DNA of 64,000 bases, taken from contig JAYRLC010000014.1 in the NCBI GenBank assembly GCA_041905405.1, positions 15,954-79,953 of the forward strand. Reading direction: 5' to 3'. Both the position numbers and the translations under genes were made by a program. Below, piece by piece: positions 7,993-15,313 of this stretch; within the stretch, counting starts at the first letter, position 1; each line of letters begins with the position of its first letter. Origin of the DNA: RAM1 sp041905405. GTDB lineage: Bacteria > Pseudomonadota > Gammaproteobacteria > Burkholderiales > Burkholderiaceae_C. The notes under the pieces are model-generated. The model searched no databases and had not been told where the DNA came from. It saw only the letters and a program-made list of their open reading frames with translations.

Positions 7993-8640
7993 TCAGGAGT
8001 TCTCGAGGACGATGCCCTCGATCACGTTGGCGACGTCCTCGCACTTGTCGGTGATGGTTTCCAGCAGCTCATAGATGGCCTTGAGCTTGAGCACTTCGCG
8101 CACGTCGGGCTCTTCGCGGAACAGCTTGCTCATGGCGCTGCGCATGACGCGGTCGGCGTCGGATTCCAGGCGGTCGATTTCCTCGCAGGTCTTCAGCGCC
8201 GCCTCGGCCGTGGCGGGGTCCGCGATCTTGTCCAGCAGCCTGACGGCGTCCTTCACGCGCTCGCAGCATTTCACGCTCAGGTCCGTCAGGCGGCTGATTT
8301 CGTCCGTCATGTGGCGCACGTCGTACAGCGCCATGGTCTCGGCCGAATCCTGGATCAGGTCGGCCACGTCGTCCATGGTGTTGATCAGCTTGTGGATCTG
8401 GTCGCGGTCGATCGGGGTGATGAAGGTCTTGTGCAGCATGCGGTTGACGTCATGCGTCACCCGGTCGGCCGCCCGCTCGGCGTTGTCCACGTCCCGGTTG
8501 TACTGCTCGCGCAGGTGCGGGTCGTTGTAGTTGGTGACCAGTTGCGAAAAGGCCCGGGCGGCCTCGACGATACGGTCGCCGTGCTGGTTGAAAAGTTCGA
8601 AGAAATTGCCTTCACGCGGCATCAGCTTGCCAAACAGCAT
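7993..8640 (-). CDS. DUF47 family PhoU-like phosphate transport regulator
   Basis: Helical protein of 215 aa belonging to the DUF47/PhoU-like family that is encoded next to Pit transporters and is thought to modulate their activity. The sequence is rich in charged amphipathic helices with the characteristic stretches VTHDVNRMLHKTFITPIDRDQIHKL (residues about 56-80) and CEEIDRLESDADRVM. It has a good AGGAG ribosome binding site. It is the first gene of the DUF47-pit operon; in alphaproteobacteria the orthologous operon is repressed by PhoB in low phosphate. Confidence 0.9.
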   Translation of the reverse strand: MLFGKLMPREGNFFELFNQHGDRIVEAARAFSQLVTNYNDPHLREQYNRDVDNAERAADRVTHDVNRMLHKTFITPIDRDQIHKLINTMDDVADLIQDSAETMALYDVRHMTDEISRLTDLSVKCCERVKDAVRLLDKIADPATAEAALKTCEEIDRLESDADRVMRSAMSKLFREEPDVREVLKLKAIYELLETITDKCEDVANVIEGIVLENS

Positions 8641-8661
8641 GGCGGTGCTCCTGGGGGAGGT

Positions 8662-8690
8662 GTGTCAGAAATATGACGTTCTTGTGACAG
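8662..8690 (-). promoter_or_regulatory. Pho-box-like triple repeat upstream of DUF47-pit
   Basis: Reading on the minus strand, three heptamers CTGTCAC (8690-8684), ACGTCAT (8679-8673) and CTGACAC (8668-8662) occur at exact 11-bp spacing with A/T-richer tetramers between, as in PhoB boxes (consensus CTGTCAT plus 4). The last unit ends 21 bp from the ATG, leaving no room for a downstream -10. This suggests repression rather than activation by PhoB. Confidence 0.6.
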
Positions 8691-8724
8691 CCCGGGAGTT
8701 TAACCGCCGGCCTGCGCACGGGGT

Positions 8725-9093
8725 TCAGCCGCTTCGGAAGATGAAATACACCGCCCCCACCATGCACAGCGCCGCCCAGAGGTAGTCCAGCTTGAACGGC
8801 TCCTTCAGGTAGAACATCGCAAACGGCACGAAGACGGCCAGCGTGATGACTTCCTGCATGATCTTGAGCTGGCCGACCGAGAAGCCCGCCTGCTGGAAGC
8901 CGATGCGGTTGGCCGGCACCTGCAGCAGGTATTCGAACAAGGCAATGCCCCAGCTCACGAGCGCCGCGATGTACCAGGGCGACGCCGCGTGGTTCTTCAG
9001 GTGCCCGTACCAGGCAAAGGTCATGAACACATTGGAGGCCACCAGCAGCAGGATGGTCTGCAACGACACCGGAAGGGATTGAAGCGCAGTCAT
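8725..9093 (-). CDS. DMT superfamily small membrane protein (DUF486)
   Basis: Protein of 122 aa with four predicted transmembrane helices and the DUF486 features VFMTFAWYGHLK, EYLLQVPANRIG and QLKIMQEVITL. DUF486 proteins resemble half-size drug/metabolite transporters; the substrate is unknown. The ATG at 9093 shares the palindrome CATG with the start of the divergent pseudouridine synthase gene. It has no Shine-Dalgarno, but GATAAT lies 6 nt upstream. An alternative start at 9120 would overlap the neighbour further and is less likely. Confidence 0.82.
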   Translation of the reverse strand: MTALQSLPVSLQTILLLVASNVFMTFAWYGHLKNHAASPWYIAALVSWGIALFEYLLQVPANRIGFQQAGFSVGQLKIMQEVITLAVFVPFAMFYLKEPFKLDYLWAALCMVGAVYFIFRSG

Positions 9094-9745
9094 GGCGGAA
9101 TTATCGGGGGCTACTTTCATTTATGCCGACGACCATCTCGTCGCGGCCGACAAGCCGTCCGGCCTGCTGTGCGTGCCAGGACGCGGCGACGCGGGGCGCG
9201 ACTGCCTGTCGGCGCGCGTGCAGCAACAGTACCCCGATGCGCTGATCGTGCACCGCCTGGACATGGCCACGTCCGGCCTGTGCGTGCTGGCCCGCGGCGC
9301 CGATGCACAGCGCCGCCTGAGCATGGCCTTCGCCGCGCGCGAGGTGCACAAACGCTACGTCGCCGTCGTGCAGGGCCTGCTTCGCGGCGCACCGGACGGT
9401 GCCTGGTCGGTCATCGACCTGCCGCTGATGCCCGACTGGCCGAACCGGCCGCTGAGCAAAGTCGACCACGAGCACGGCAAGCCGAGCCTCACGCGCTGGC
9501 GCGTGCTGGCCCACGACGAAGCCGGTGGCACCACCCGCCTGGCGCTGGAACCCGTGACGGGCCGGTCGCACCAGCTGCGGCTGCATCTGCAGGCCATCGG
9601 GCATCCCATCCTGGGCGATGCGCTGTACGCACCGCCCGTGGTGCAGGTGCTCGCGCCCCGCCTGCTGCTGCACGCGTCGGACATCACCCTGCCCCACCCC
9701 GCCACGGGCGAGCCCCTGTCGCTGCACAGCGCCGTGCCGTTCTGA
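9092..9745 (+). CDS. RluA-family pseudouridine synthase
   Basis: Enzyme of 217 aa that isomerises uridine to pseudouridine in rRNA or tRNA. The catalytic motif HRLDMATSGL carries the nucleophilic aspartate (about residue 57), and PVTGRSHQLRLHL and GHPILGDALY are also present. It lacks an S4 domain and is short, closer to RluA/TruC-like single-domain members; the target site is unknown. Its ATG overlaps the start codon of the divergent DUF486 gene by two bases. No Shine-Dalgarno is apparent. Confidence 0.9.
   Translation: MAELSGATFIYADDHLVAADKPSGLLCVPGRGDAGRDCLSARVQQQYPDALIVHRLDMATSGLCVLARGADAQRRLSMAFAAREVHKRYVAVVQGLLRGAPDGAWSVIDLPLMPDWPNRPLSKVDHEHGKPSLTRWRVLAHDEAGGTTRLALEPVTGRSHQLRLHLQAIGHPILGDALYAPPVVQVLAPRLLLHASDITLPHPATGEPLSLHSAVPF
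9094..9105 (-). promoter_or_regulatory. Putative -10 for leaderless transcription of the DUF486 gene
   Basis: GATAAT on the minus strand is followed by 6 nt and the ATG at 9093. The element lies inside the first codons of the divergent pseudouridine synthase gene. Confidence 0.5.
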
Positions 9746-9797
9746 GGAACCTGGACGCCCGGCCAGAGTCTGACCTGCAGCTTCCGAAAGGCCTGTC

Positions 9798-10433
9798 ATG
9801 ACCCAGCCCTCCTGTCCGCCCGGACTTTCCCGCCGCCGCGTCGCCGCTGCTCTGGTCACGCTGCCGGCCGTCTGGACCGGCGCCCGCGCGCAGGCGCCTG
9901 CCGCACGGCGCATCACGCCTTCGCAAACCGAGGGGCCGTTCTACCCCGTGGAGTTCCCCAAGGACAGCGACGCTGACCTGCTGCGCAACGGCGCGATGGG
10001 CTACACGCGCGGCCAGCCCGCCTGGCTGGACGGCATGGTGACCGACCTGCAGGGCCGGCCCGTGGCGGGTGCCCAGGTGGAGATCTGGCAGTGCGACGAA
10101 GCCGGCCACTACCACCACCCCGGCGACGGCGGCCGGGCCGACCCGGCCTTTCAGGGCTTTGGCAAGGTCGTGGTGGGCGCCGACGGACGCTACCGATTCC
10201 GCACGATCAAGCCCGTGGCGTACAGCAGCCGCACCCCGCACATCCACATGAAGGTCCGGCAGGGCCCGCGCGAGCTGCTGACCACGCAGGTCTATGTGGC
10301 CGGCGATCCGGGCAATGAGCGCGATTTCCTCTGGCGCCGCATGGACGCGCAGGACCGCGCCGCCGTCACCGTGCCGTTCAACAAAGGCCCTGACGGGCTG
10401 CGGGCCACGTTTGCGGTCATCATTGCGGCATGA
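9798..10433 (+). CDS. Exported intradiol ring-cleavage dioxygenase
   Basis: Protein of 211 aa related to the protocatechuate 3,4-dioxygenase beta chain, which opens catechols between the hydroxyls using Fe(III). A twin-arginine-like signal (SRRRVAAALVTLPAVWTGARAQA, shown here only by its RR and A-x-A ends at residues 11-32) suggests export. The mature part carries TPSQTEGPFYP and the candidate iron ligands Tyr in HYHHP, Tyr in GRYRF and two His in PHIHMK. The physiological substrate of these exported members is unclear. The stop overlaps the SDR start (ATGA), which suggests a shared pathway. Confidence 0.86.
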   Translation: MTQPSCPPGLSRRRVAAALVTLPAVWTGARAQAPAARRITPSQTEGPFYPVEFPKDSDADLLRNGAMGYTRGQPAWLDGMVTDLQGRPVAGAQVEIWQCDEAGHYHHPGDGGRADPAFQGFGKVVVGADGRYRFRTIKPVAYSSRTPHIHMKVRQGPRELLTTQVYVAGDPGNERDFLWRRMDAQDRAAVTVPFNKGPDGLRATFAVIIAA

Positions 10434-11170
10434 CCCAACCCAGACACCTGACCATTCTCACCGGCGCCTCGCGCGGCATGGGGCTGGCCATGGCGCAGCA
10501 ACTGCTCGCCGCCGGCCACCACCTGCTGTGCCTGTCGCGCAACGCCAACCCCGCGCTCACATCGCCGTCCTGCGAACAATGGACCGTCGATCTGGCCGAC
10601 CCCGCAGCCGTTGCCGGCCGGCTGGCCGGCTGGCTTGCAGCACAGGAGCAGGCCGCGTCGGCCACGCTCATCAACAATGCCGGGGTCATCCCGGCCATCG
10701 CCCCGGTGGGCGACGTGCCGCCCGCCGACCTGGCCCGTGCCATGCGCGTGGGCCTGGAAGCGCCCATGCTGCTGACCGGTGCATTCCTGCGCGCCACGGC
10801 TGGCTGGACCGGCCCGCGCAAGGTGCTCAACATCTCGTCGGGCCTGGGCCGGCGCGCCATGGCGTCGCAGTCGGGCTACTGCGCGGCCAAGGCCGGCATG
10901 GACCATTTCACGCGCTGCGTTGCACTGGAAGAGGCGCTCTCGCCCACGGGCGCCAAGGTCTGCTCACTGGCGCCCGGCGTGATCGATACCGATATGCAGG
11001 TTCAGCTGCGCAGCGCCGACCGGGCCGCTTTCCCCGACATCGGCAACTTCATCGGCATGAAGGACAAGGGGCAGCTGAGCTCGCCGCAGGATGCGGCGGC
11101 GCGGGTGTTGGCGTATCTGGCCCGGGCAGATTTTGGGGCTAACCCGGTCGCGGACGTACGCGACGCCTGA
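10430..11170 (+). CDS. SDR family NAD(P)-dependent oxidoreductase
   Basis: Short-chain dehydrogenase/reductase of 246 aa. The nucleotide-binding motif TGASRGMG (residues 12-19), NNAG and the catalytic SGYCAAK (Tyr-x-x-x-Lys) are intact. The overall pattern, with LAPGVIDTDMQ after the active site, resembles sepiapterin/benzil reductases, but the substrate cannot be stated. It is translationally coupled to the upstream intradiol dioxygenase by a 4-bp overlap. Confidence 0.87.
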   Translation: MTQPRHLTILTGASRGMGLAMAQQLLAAGHHLLCLSRNANPALTSPSCEQWTVDLADPAAVAGRLAGWLAAQEQAASATLINNAGVIPAIAPVGDVPPADLARAMRVGLEAPMLLTGAFLRATAGWTGPRKVLNISSGLGRRAMASQSGYCAAKAGMDHFTRCVALEEALSPTGAKVCSLAPGVIDTDMQVQLRSADRAAFPDIGNFIGMKDKGQLSSPQDAAARVLAYLARADFGANPVADVRDA

Positions 11171-11173
11171 GCG

Positions 11174-12082
11174 TCAGTACACCTCTGGGACGATGAGGTC
11201 GGGGGCCACTGGGCGGCGTGCGTAGTCGTCATGCCGCACGCGTTCGGGCAGCACGACGGCGGGCCGCCCGGTTTCGCGGTAGGGCACCTGGCCCAGCAGA
11301 TGGTGAATGCAGTTCAGCCGGGCCTTTTTCTTGTCGTCGGCCTGCACCACCCACCAGGGCGCGTCGGGGATGTGGGTGCGCTCCAGCATCACTTCCTTGG
11401 CGCGGGTGTATTCCTCCCAGCGGCGGCGCGACTCCAGGTCCATGGGGCTGAGCTTCCATTGCTTGAGCGGGTCCTGGATGCGGCCCAGAAAGCGCGATTC
11501 CTGCTCTTCGTCCGAAATCGAGAACCAGTACTTGACGAGCTGGATGCCCGACCGCACGAGCATCTTCTCGAACTCGGGCACGGTGTGGAAGAACTCCTCG
11601 TACTGCTCGTCCGTGCAAAAGCCCATGACGCGCTCCACGCCCGCGCGGTTGTACCAGCTGCGGTCGAACAGCACCATTTCTCCGGCGGCCGGCAGGTGTG
11701 ACACATACCGCTGGAAGTACCACTGCGTACGCTCGCGGTCGTTGGGCGCGGGCAACGCCGCCACGCGGGCCACGCGCGGGTTCAGCCGCTGCGTGATGCG
11801 CTTGATCACGCCGCCCTTGCCCGCCGCGTCGCGCCCTTCGAACACGATGACCATCCTGTGCCCCGACTGCACGACCCAGTCCTGCAGCTTGACCAGCTCG
11901 CCCTGCAGCCGGAACAGCTCGCGGAAGTAGTGGCGGCGCTGTTCGCGGTGCTCAGGCGTCACCCGGGCCGCGTCCACCTCGGCTGCCGTGCTGTCCTCGC
12001 GCTCCATTTCCAGCTCTTCGTCATAGCTGTCCAGCAGGTCGCGGTGGATGCGCGCCAGCAGTTCGTCGTCATGCTCGTTCAC
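11174..12082 (-). CDS. ppk2: Polyphosphate kinase 2 (PPK2 family)
   Basis: Enzyme of 302 aa that transfers phosphate between polyphosphate and nucleoside diphosphates. Walker A GRDAAGKGG (residues 83-91), the Walker B-like FDRSWYNRAGVE (139-150) and the lid region ISDEEQESRFLGR are intact. I start it at the GTG giving VNEHDD because AAAGG lies just upstream; a GTG 33 nt earlier lacks a ribosome site. Single-domain PPK2 enzymes of this length usually favour ADP or GDP. It is convergent with the SDR gene, 3 bp apart. Confidence 0.92.
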   Translation of the reverse strand: MNEHDDELLARIHRDLLDSYDEELEMEREDSTAAEVDAARVTPEHREQRRHYFRELFRLQGELVKLQDWVVQSGHRMVIVFEGRDAAGKGGVIKRITQRLNPRVARVAALPAPNDRERTQWYFQRYVSHLPAAGEMVLFDRSWYNRAGVERVMGFCTDEQYEEFFHTVPEFEKMLVRSGIQLVKYWFSISDEEQESRFLGRIQDPLKQWKLSPMDLESRRRWEEYTRAKEVMLERTHIPDAPWWVVQADDKKKARLNCIHHLLGQVPYRETGRPAVVLPERVRHDDYARRPVAPDLIVPEVY

Positions 12083-12171
12083 GCGGGGCCTTTGCTTGCA
12101 GTCAAAGCTGCGCACCTTAGCGGCCCCGTATGTCTGCCGCGTGACAGAAAGAAGCAGAAGCCGCGCCGGCG

Positions 12172-12609
12172 TCAGCCGCGTACGACCAGCACGGGCAGCG
12201 TGGTGTGCGACAGCACGCGCTGGGTCACGCTGCCCAGCAGCAGCTTTTCAATGCCGTGGCGCCCATGCGAGCCCATGATGATGAGGTCGGCGCCCACCGC
12301 CCGGGCCGTTTCCAGGATGCCTTCGTGCACCACATGCCCCTCGACCACCTTCTGCTCACAGGCGATGCCGGCGGCGGACGCCGCGGCAGCGGCGGCAGCG
12401 AGCGCCTGGTTCGCCGTGGCGGTGGCGGCCGCCATGTATTCGGTCTGCCCGAAAGCGTAGTCGGCGCCCACGCCGACAAAGGGGTAGTAGTCGATCACGT
12501 TGATGGCGGTGATGCGGCTGCCGAACGCCTTGGCCAGCCCCAGCGCCTTGTCCATCGCCAGCAATGCGGTCCCTGAACCATCGACCGGGACGAGAATGTG
12601 AGTGAACAT
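12172..12609 (-). CDS. Universal stress protein, UspA family
   Basis: Single-domain Usp of 145 aa. It begins MFTHILVPVDGS and carries the ATP-binding motif GSHGRHGIEKLLLGSVTQRV near residues 115-134 and the C-terminal strand LPVLVV. An alanine-rich linker sits near residues 70-82. Such proteins support survival during growth arrest and stress. A GAGG sequence precedes the start. Confidence 0.92.
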   Translation of the reverse strand: MFTHILVPVDGSGTALLAMDKALGLAKAFGSRITAINVIDYYPFVGVGADYAFGQTEYMAAATATANQALAAAAAAASAAGIACEQKVVEGHVVHEGILETARAVGADLIIMGSHGRHGIEKLLLGSVTQRVLSHTTLPVLVVRG

Positions 12610-12668
12610 CTGGTGCCTCGCTTTCGTGGTGGATTGCACCGCGCGCCCGCTGCGCCCGGTGAACCAAT

Positions 12669-13436
12669 CTACACCCGCGCGGCCCCGTCCGTCTGTAGGA
12701 CTGCCCCCTGAAAGCCGCCCGCGCGGCAGGTCACGACCAGCGTGTCGCGGTGCCCACCCTGCGCCGTGGGCTGGATGGGCGTGCTTTCGTGGATCACGCG
12801 GGCATCGTCCAGCAGCAGCAGCGACCAGGGCTGTGTCAGCGTGAAGCGCTGGCCGTTGGGGCCGTCGGCCTCGAACACGCGCGTCTCGCCGCCCTTGATG
12901 CCGGTGCGTCCCACCAGGAACACGGCCACCAGGTCCACGCCGTCGCGGTGCGCGCCTTCGGGGGTGGGCCGGCCGATGCCGTCGGTCGTGTCGATGCGGA
13001 ACTGGTGCGCCTCGACGTACCACGGCTGCGCCCCCTTCAATGCCGATGTGACACGGCCCAGCCAGCACAGCAGCCGCGCCCAGTCCGGCCGGGCGGCATC
13101 CGCGTCCTTCATGGGCTCGAACCAGCGCTCCATGCCGCCGTGCAGCGCGTTGTATTCCACCGGCTGCCAATGGGCGCGGTGCGGCACGGACCGCAAGCTG
13201 TCGCCGTCCACGACAAAGCACGAATGGCGCCGGTGCCGGTATCGGCCACCGTCCTTCAGGTAGTTGTCGGGCGGCAGGTCATCCCAGCCGGCCGACAGCG
13301 CCGCCAAGGCGGCCGGGTCACAGCCCGCCAGCGTGCACACGTCTTGTGGCGTGAGCACCGCATAACCCTGCGACGACAGCCGACCGGCCAGTTCGCCAGG
13401 CGCGCAGGCTGGCGGGGGAAACAGGGGCGAAGTCAT
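12669..13436 (-). CDS. 2OG-Fe(II) dioxygenase family protein
   Basis: Predicted 2-oxoglutarate/Fe(II) oxygenase of 255 aa of the PF10014 type. The facial triad is visible as H-x-D in EGAHRDGVDLV and the distal His in ARVIHEST, and an Arg follows in GHRDTLVV as the likely 2-oxoglutarate ligand. Members of this family include amino-acid hydroxylases such as isoleucine dioxygenase; the substrate here is unknown. Start MTSPLF was chosen: TATGCT lies exactly 6 nt upstream with no Shine-Dalgarno. Confidence 0.8.
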   Translation of the reverse strand: MTSPLFPPPACAPGELAGRLSSQGYAVLTPQDVCTLAGCDPAALAALSAGWDDLPPDNYLKDGGRYRHRRHSCFVVDGDSLRSVPHRAHWQPVEYNALHGGMERWFEPMKDADAARPDWARLLCWLGRVTSALKGAQPWYVEAHQFRIDTTDGIGRPTPEGAHRDGVDLVAVFLVGRTGIKGGETRVFEADGPNGQRFTLTQPWSLLLLDDARVIHESTPIQPTAQGGHRDTLVVTCRAGGFQGAVLQTDGAARV

Positions 13437-13448
13437 TTTTCGAGCATA
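13437..13448 (-). promoter_or_regulatory. Putative -10 for leaderless transcription of the 2OG-Fe oxygenase gene
   Basis: TATGCT on the minus strand ends 6 nt before the ATG at 13436; the gap (CGAAAA) is not a ribosome binding site. Confidence 0.45.
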
Positions 13449-13507
13449 CCCGAGCGTCATCACGCGCAAAGCTGCGCCAGATCAAAGCCCCGGGGCCGCA
13501 ACCGCCC

Positions 13508-13519
13508 CACACTGCCCGC
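13508..13519 (+). promoter_or_regulatory. Putative -10 for leaderless transcription of the hemerythrin gene
   Basis: CACACT followed by GCCCGC (6 nt) and the ATG at 13520. It is a weaker -10 match than others of the series. Confidence 0.35.
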
Positions 13520-13984
13520 ATGGATGCCACCGAAATGCACACCCTGCAGTGGAGCGATGCGCTGTCGCTGGACCTGCCGCTGATGGACGACACCCACCGC
13601 GAATTCGTGGACCTGCTGGCCTGCGTGGCGCAGGCGGGCGATGACGCGCTGCTGCCCGCCTGGGACCAGCTGATCGCCCACACGCAGGATCACTTCGACC
13701 GCGAAGACCGCTGGATGACCGACACCTCCTTTTCGGCCACGCACTGCCATACGACGCAGCACAAGGTGGTGCTGCAGGTCATGCGCGAAGGCGCGCGCCG
13801 CGGGCTCGAAGGCGACCTGGCGCTGGTGCGGCGCATGGCGTCGGAGCTGGCCCTCTGGTTCCCCCAGCACGCGCAGAGCATGGACGCGGCGCTGGCACTG
13901 CACGTGCGCCGTGTGGGCTACGACCCCGACACGGGCAGCGTGGCCGAGCCCCACGCGCCTTCGGCGGCCTGCGAAGCCTGCTGA
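13520..13984 (+). CDS. Hemerythrin domain protein
   Basis: Non-heme diiron O2-binding protein of 154 aa. The bacteriohemerythrin pattern is complete: W(SDAL) and LMDDTHREF near residues 11-28, HTQDHFDREDRWM (H...H...E cluster, residues 54-66) and HKVVLQ downstream. A non-conserved C-terminal tail ends with a Cys pair (ACEAC). Bacteriohemerythrins may deliver or sense oxygen. The gene stands alone between convergent and divergent neighbours. Confidence 0.85.
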   Translation: MDATEMHTLQWSDALSLDLPLMDDTHREFVDLLACVAQAGDDALLPAWDQLIAHTQDHFDREDRWMTDTSFSATHCHTTQHKVVLQVMREGARRGLEGDLALVRRMASELALWFPQHAQSMDAALALHVRRVGYDPDTGSVAEPHAPSAACEAC

Positions 13985-13990
13985 GACCTG

Positions 13991-14269
13991 TCAGCCGACC
14001 TGCACGCCCTTCCAGAACGCGACACGTCCGCGCACCATGTCGGCTTCAGGCTTGGGATCGGCGTAGTACCAGGCGGCGTCGGTATTCAGCTCGCCATTGA
14101 CCAGCAGCGAGTAGTAGCTGGCCTGCCCTTTCCAGGGGCAGGTGGTCTTGTGGTTGCTGAACGTCACGTACTGCCGGTTCAACGTGCTTTCGGGGAAATA
14201 GTGGTTGCCTTCCACCAGTACGGTGTCGTCGCTTTCGGCGATCACCGCGCCGTTCCAGGTTGCTTTCAT
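13991..14269 (-). CDS. DUF427 domain protein
   Basis: Protein of 92 aa with the hallmark DUF427 features VLVEGNHYFP, TTCPWKGQASYYSL and AAWYYADPKPEA. The function is unknown. It lies 24 bp downstream of egtD on the same strand and is probably the third gene of the egtB-egtD transcript; AAGGAC precedes its ATG. Confidence 0.88.
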   Translation of the reverse strand: MKATWNGAVIAESDDTVLVEGNHYFPESTLNRQYVTFSNHKTTCPWKGQASYYSLLVNGELNTDAAWYYADPKPEADMVRGRVAFWKGVQVG

Positions 14270-14293
14270 GTCGTCATGTCCTTGTCGTGTCCT

Positions 14294-15313
14294 TCAGGCC
14301 GGCGCGTGCAGCCAGTGCACGCTGAAGAGGCGGTCCACATCGGTCCATACAGGTCCGGGCGTAAAGCCCACCTGCCGCGCCAGCCGGCGCAGGCCGTCGA
14401 CCGTGAACTTGTGCGAATTCTCGGTGTGCAGTGTCTCACCTTCAGCAAATTCAAAGGTCTGCCCCCCGACGTCCACCCACTGGCGGCTGCGGCTGATCAG
14501 GTGCATTTCAATGCGCTGGCGCGGCGCGTTGTAGAACGCGTGGTGGGTGAACTGCGCCAGGTTGAAGCGCGTGTCCAGCTCGCGGTTGGCCCGCGCCAGC
14601 AGGTTCAGGTTGAACGCCGCCGTCACGCCCTGCGCGTCGTTGTACGCGGCATGCAGCACGGCCGGGTCCTTGACCAGGTCCACGCCCAGCAGCAGCGCGC
14701 CGCCGCGCAGCACCTGCGCGGCCACCTGCAGGAAGTAGGACGCCTCGGCCGGCAGGAAGTTGCCCAGCGTGGAACCCGGAAAGAAGCCCACGCGCTGCCC
14801 CGCGCCGGGGTCGCGCGCGGGCAGCAACAGGCGCTGCGTGTAGTCGGCCGCCACGGGCTGCACGTCCAGCCCCGGATAGTCGCGGCGCAGGCCGGCGGCC
14901 GCCGCCTGCAGGTGTTCGCCCGAAATGTCGATGGGCAGGTAGCGCGCCGGCGCCTGCAGGGCGTCCAGCAGCAGGCGCACCTTGGTGCACGAGCCGGCGC
15001 CGAACTCCACGATCTCGGCGCGCGGGCCCGCCAGCGCGGCAATGTCGCCCGCATGGCGCTGCAGGATGGCCAGTTCGGTGCGCGTGGGGTAGTACTCGGG
15101 CAGCTCGCAGATGCGGTCGAACAGCGCCGAGCCTTGCGCGTCGTAGAAATACTTGGGCGATATGCTGCGCGGCCGCGCGGCCAGCGCACCGGCCAGGTCG
15201 CGTGCAAATTCGCTGTCGGCGCCCGCGGGCAGCGGCTGCAGCGGTACGGGCTGCGACACCGGCAGGGACAGATCGATCGGGGTCACGGGGGAAAGTGCGG
15301 CGTTGTGCATCAT
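14294..15313 (-). CDS. egtD: L-histidine N(alpha)-methyltransferase EgtD
   Basis: SAM-dependent enzyme of 339 aa that trimethylates histidine to hercynine, the first step of ergothioneine synthesis. Diagnostic blocks are PKYFYDAQGSALFDRICELPEYYPTRTE (residues about 53-80), the SAM motif EFGAGSCTK, LPIDIS, and FFPGSTLGNF. The start overlaps the egtB stop by 4 bp (ATGA), so the pair is translationally coupled. The C-terminal KFTVDGLRRLARQVGF is also typical. Confidence 0.95.
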   Translation of the reverse strand: MMHNAALSPVTPIDLSLPVSQPVPLQPLPAGADSEFARDLAGALAARPRSISPKYFYDAQGSALFDRICELPEYYPTRTELAILQRHAGDIAALAGPRAEIVEFGAGSCTKVRLLLDALQAPARYLPIDISGEHLQAAAAGLRRDYPGLDVQPVAADYTQRLLLPARDPGAGQRVGFFPGSTLGNFLPAEASYFLQVAAQVLRGGALLLGVDLVKDPAVLHAAYNDAQGVTAAFNLNLLARANRELDTRFNLAQFTHHAFYNAPRQRIEMHLISRSRQWVDVGGQTFEFAEGETLHTENSHKFTVDGLRRLARQVGFTPGPVWTDVDRLFSVHWLHAPA

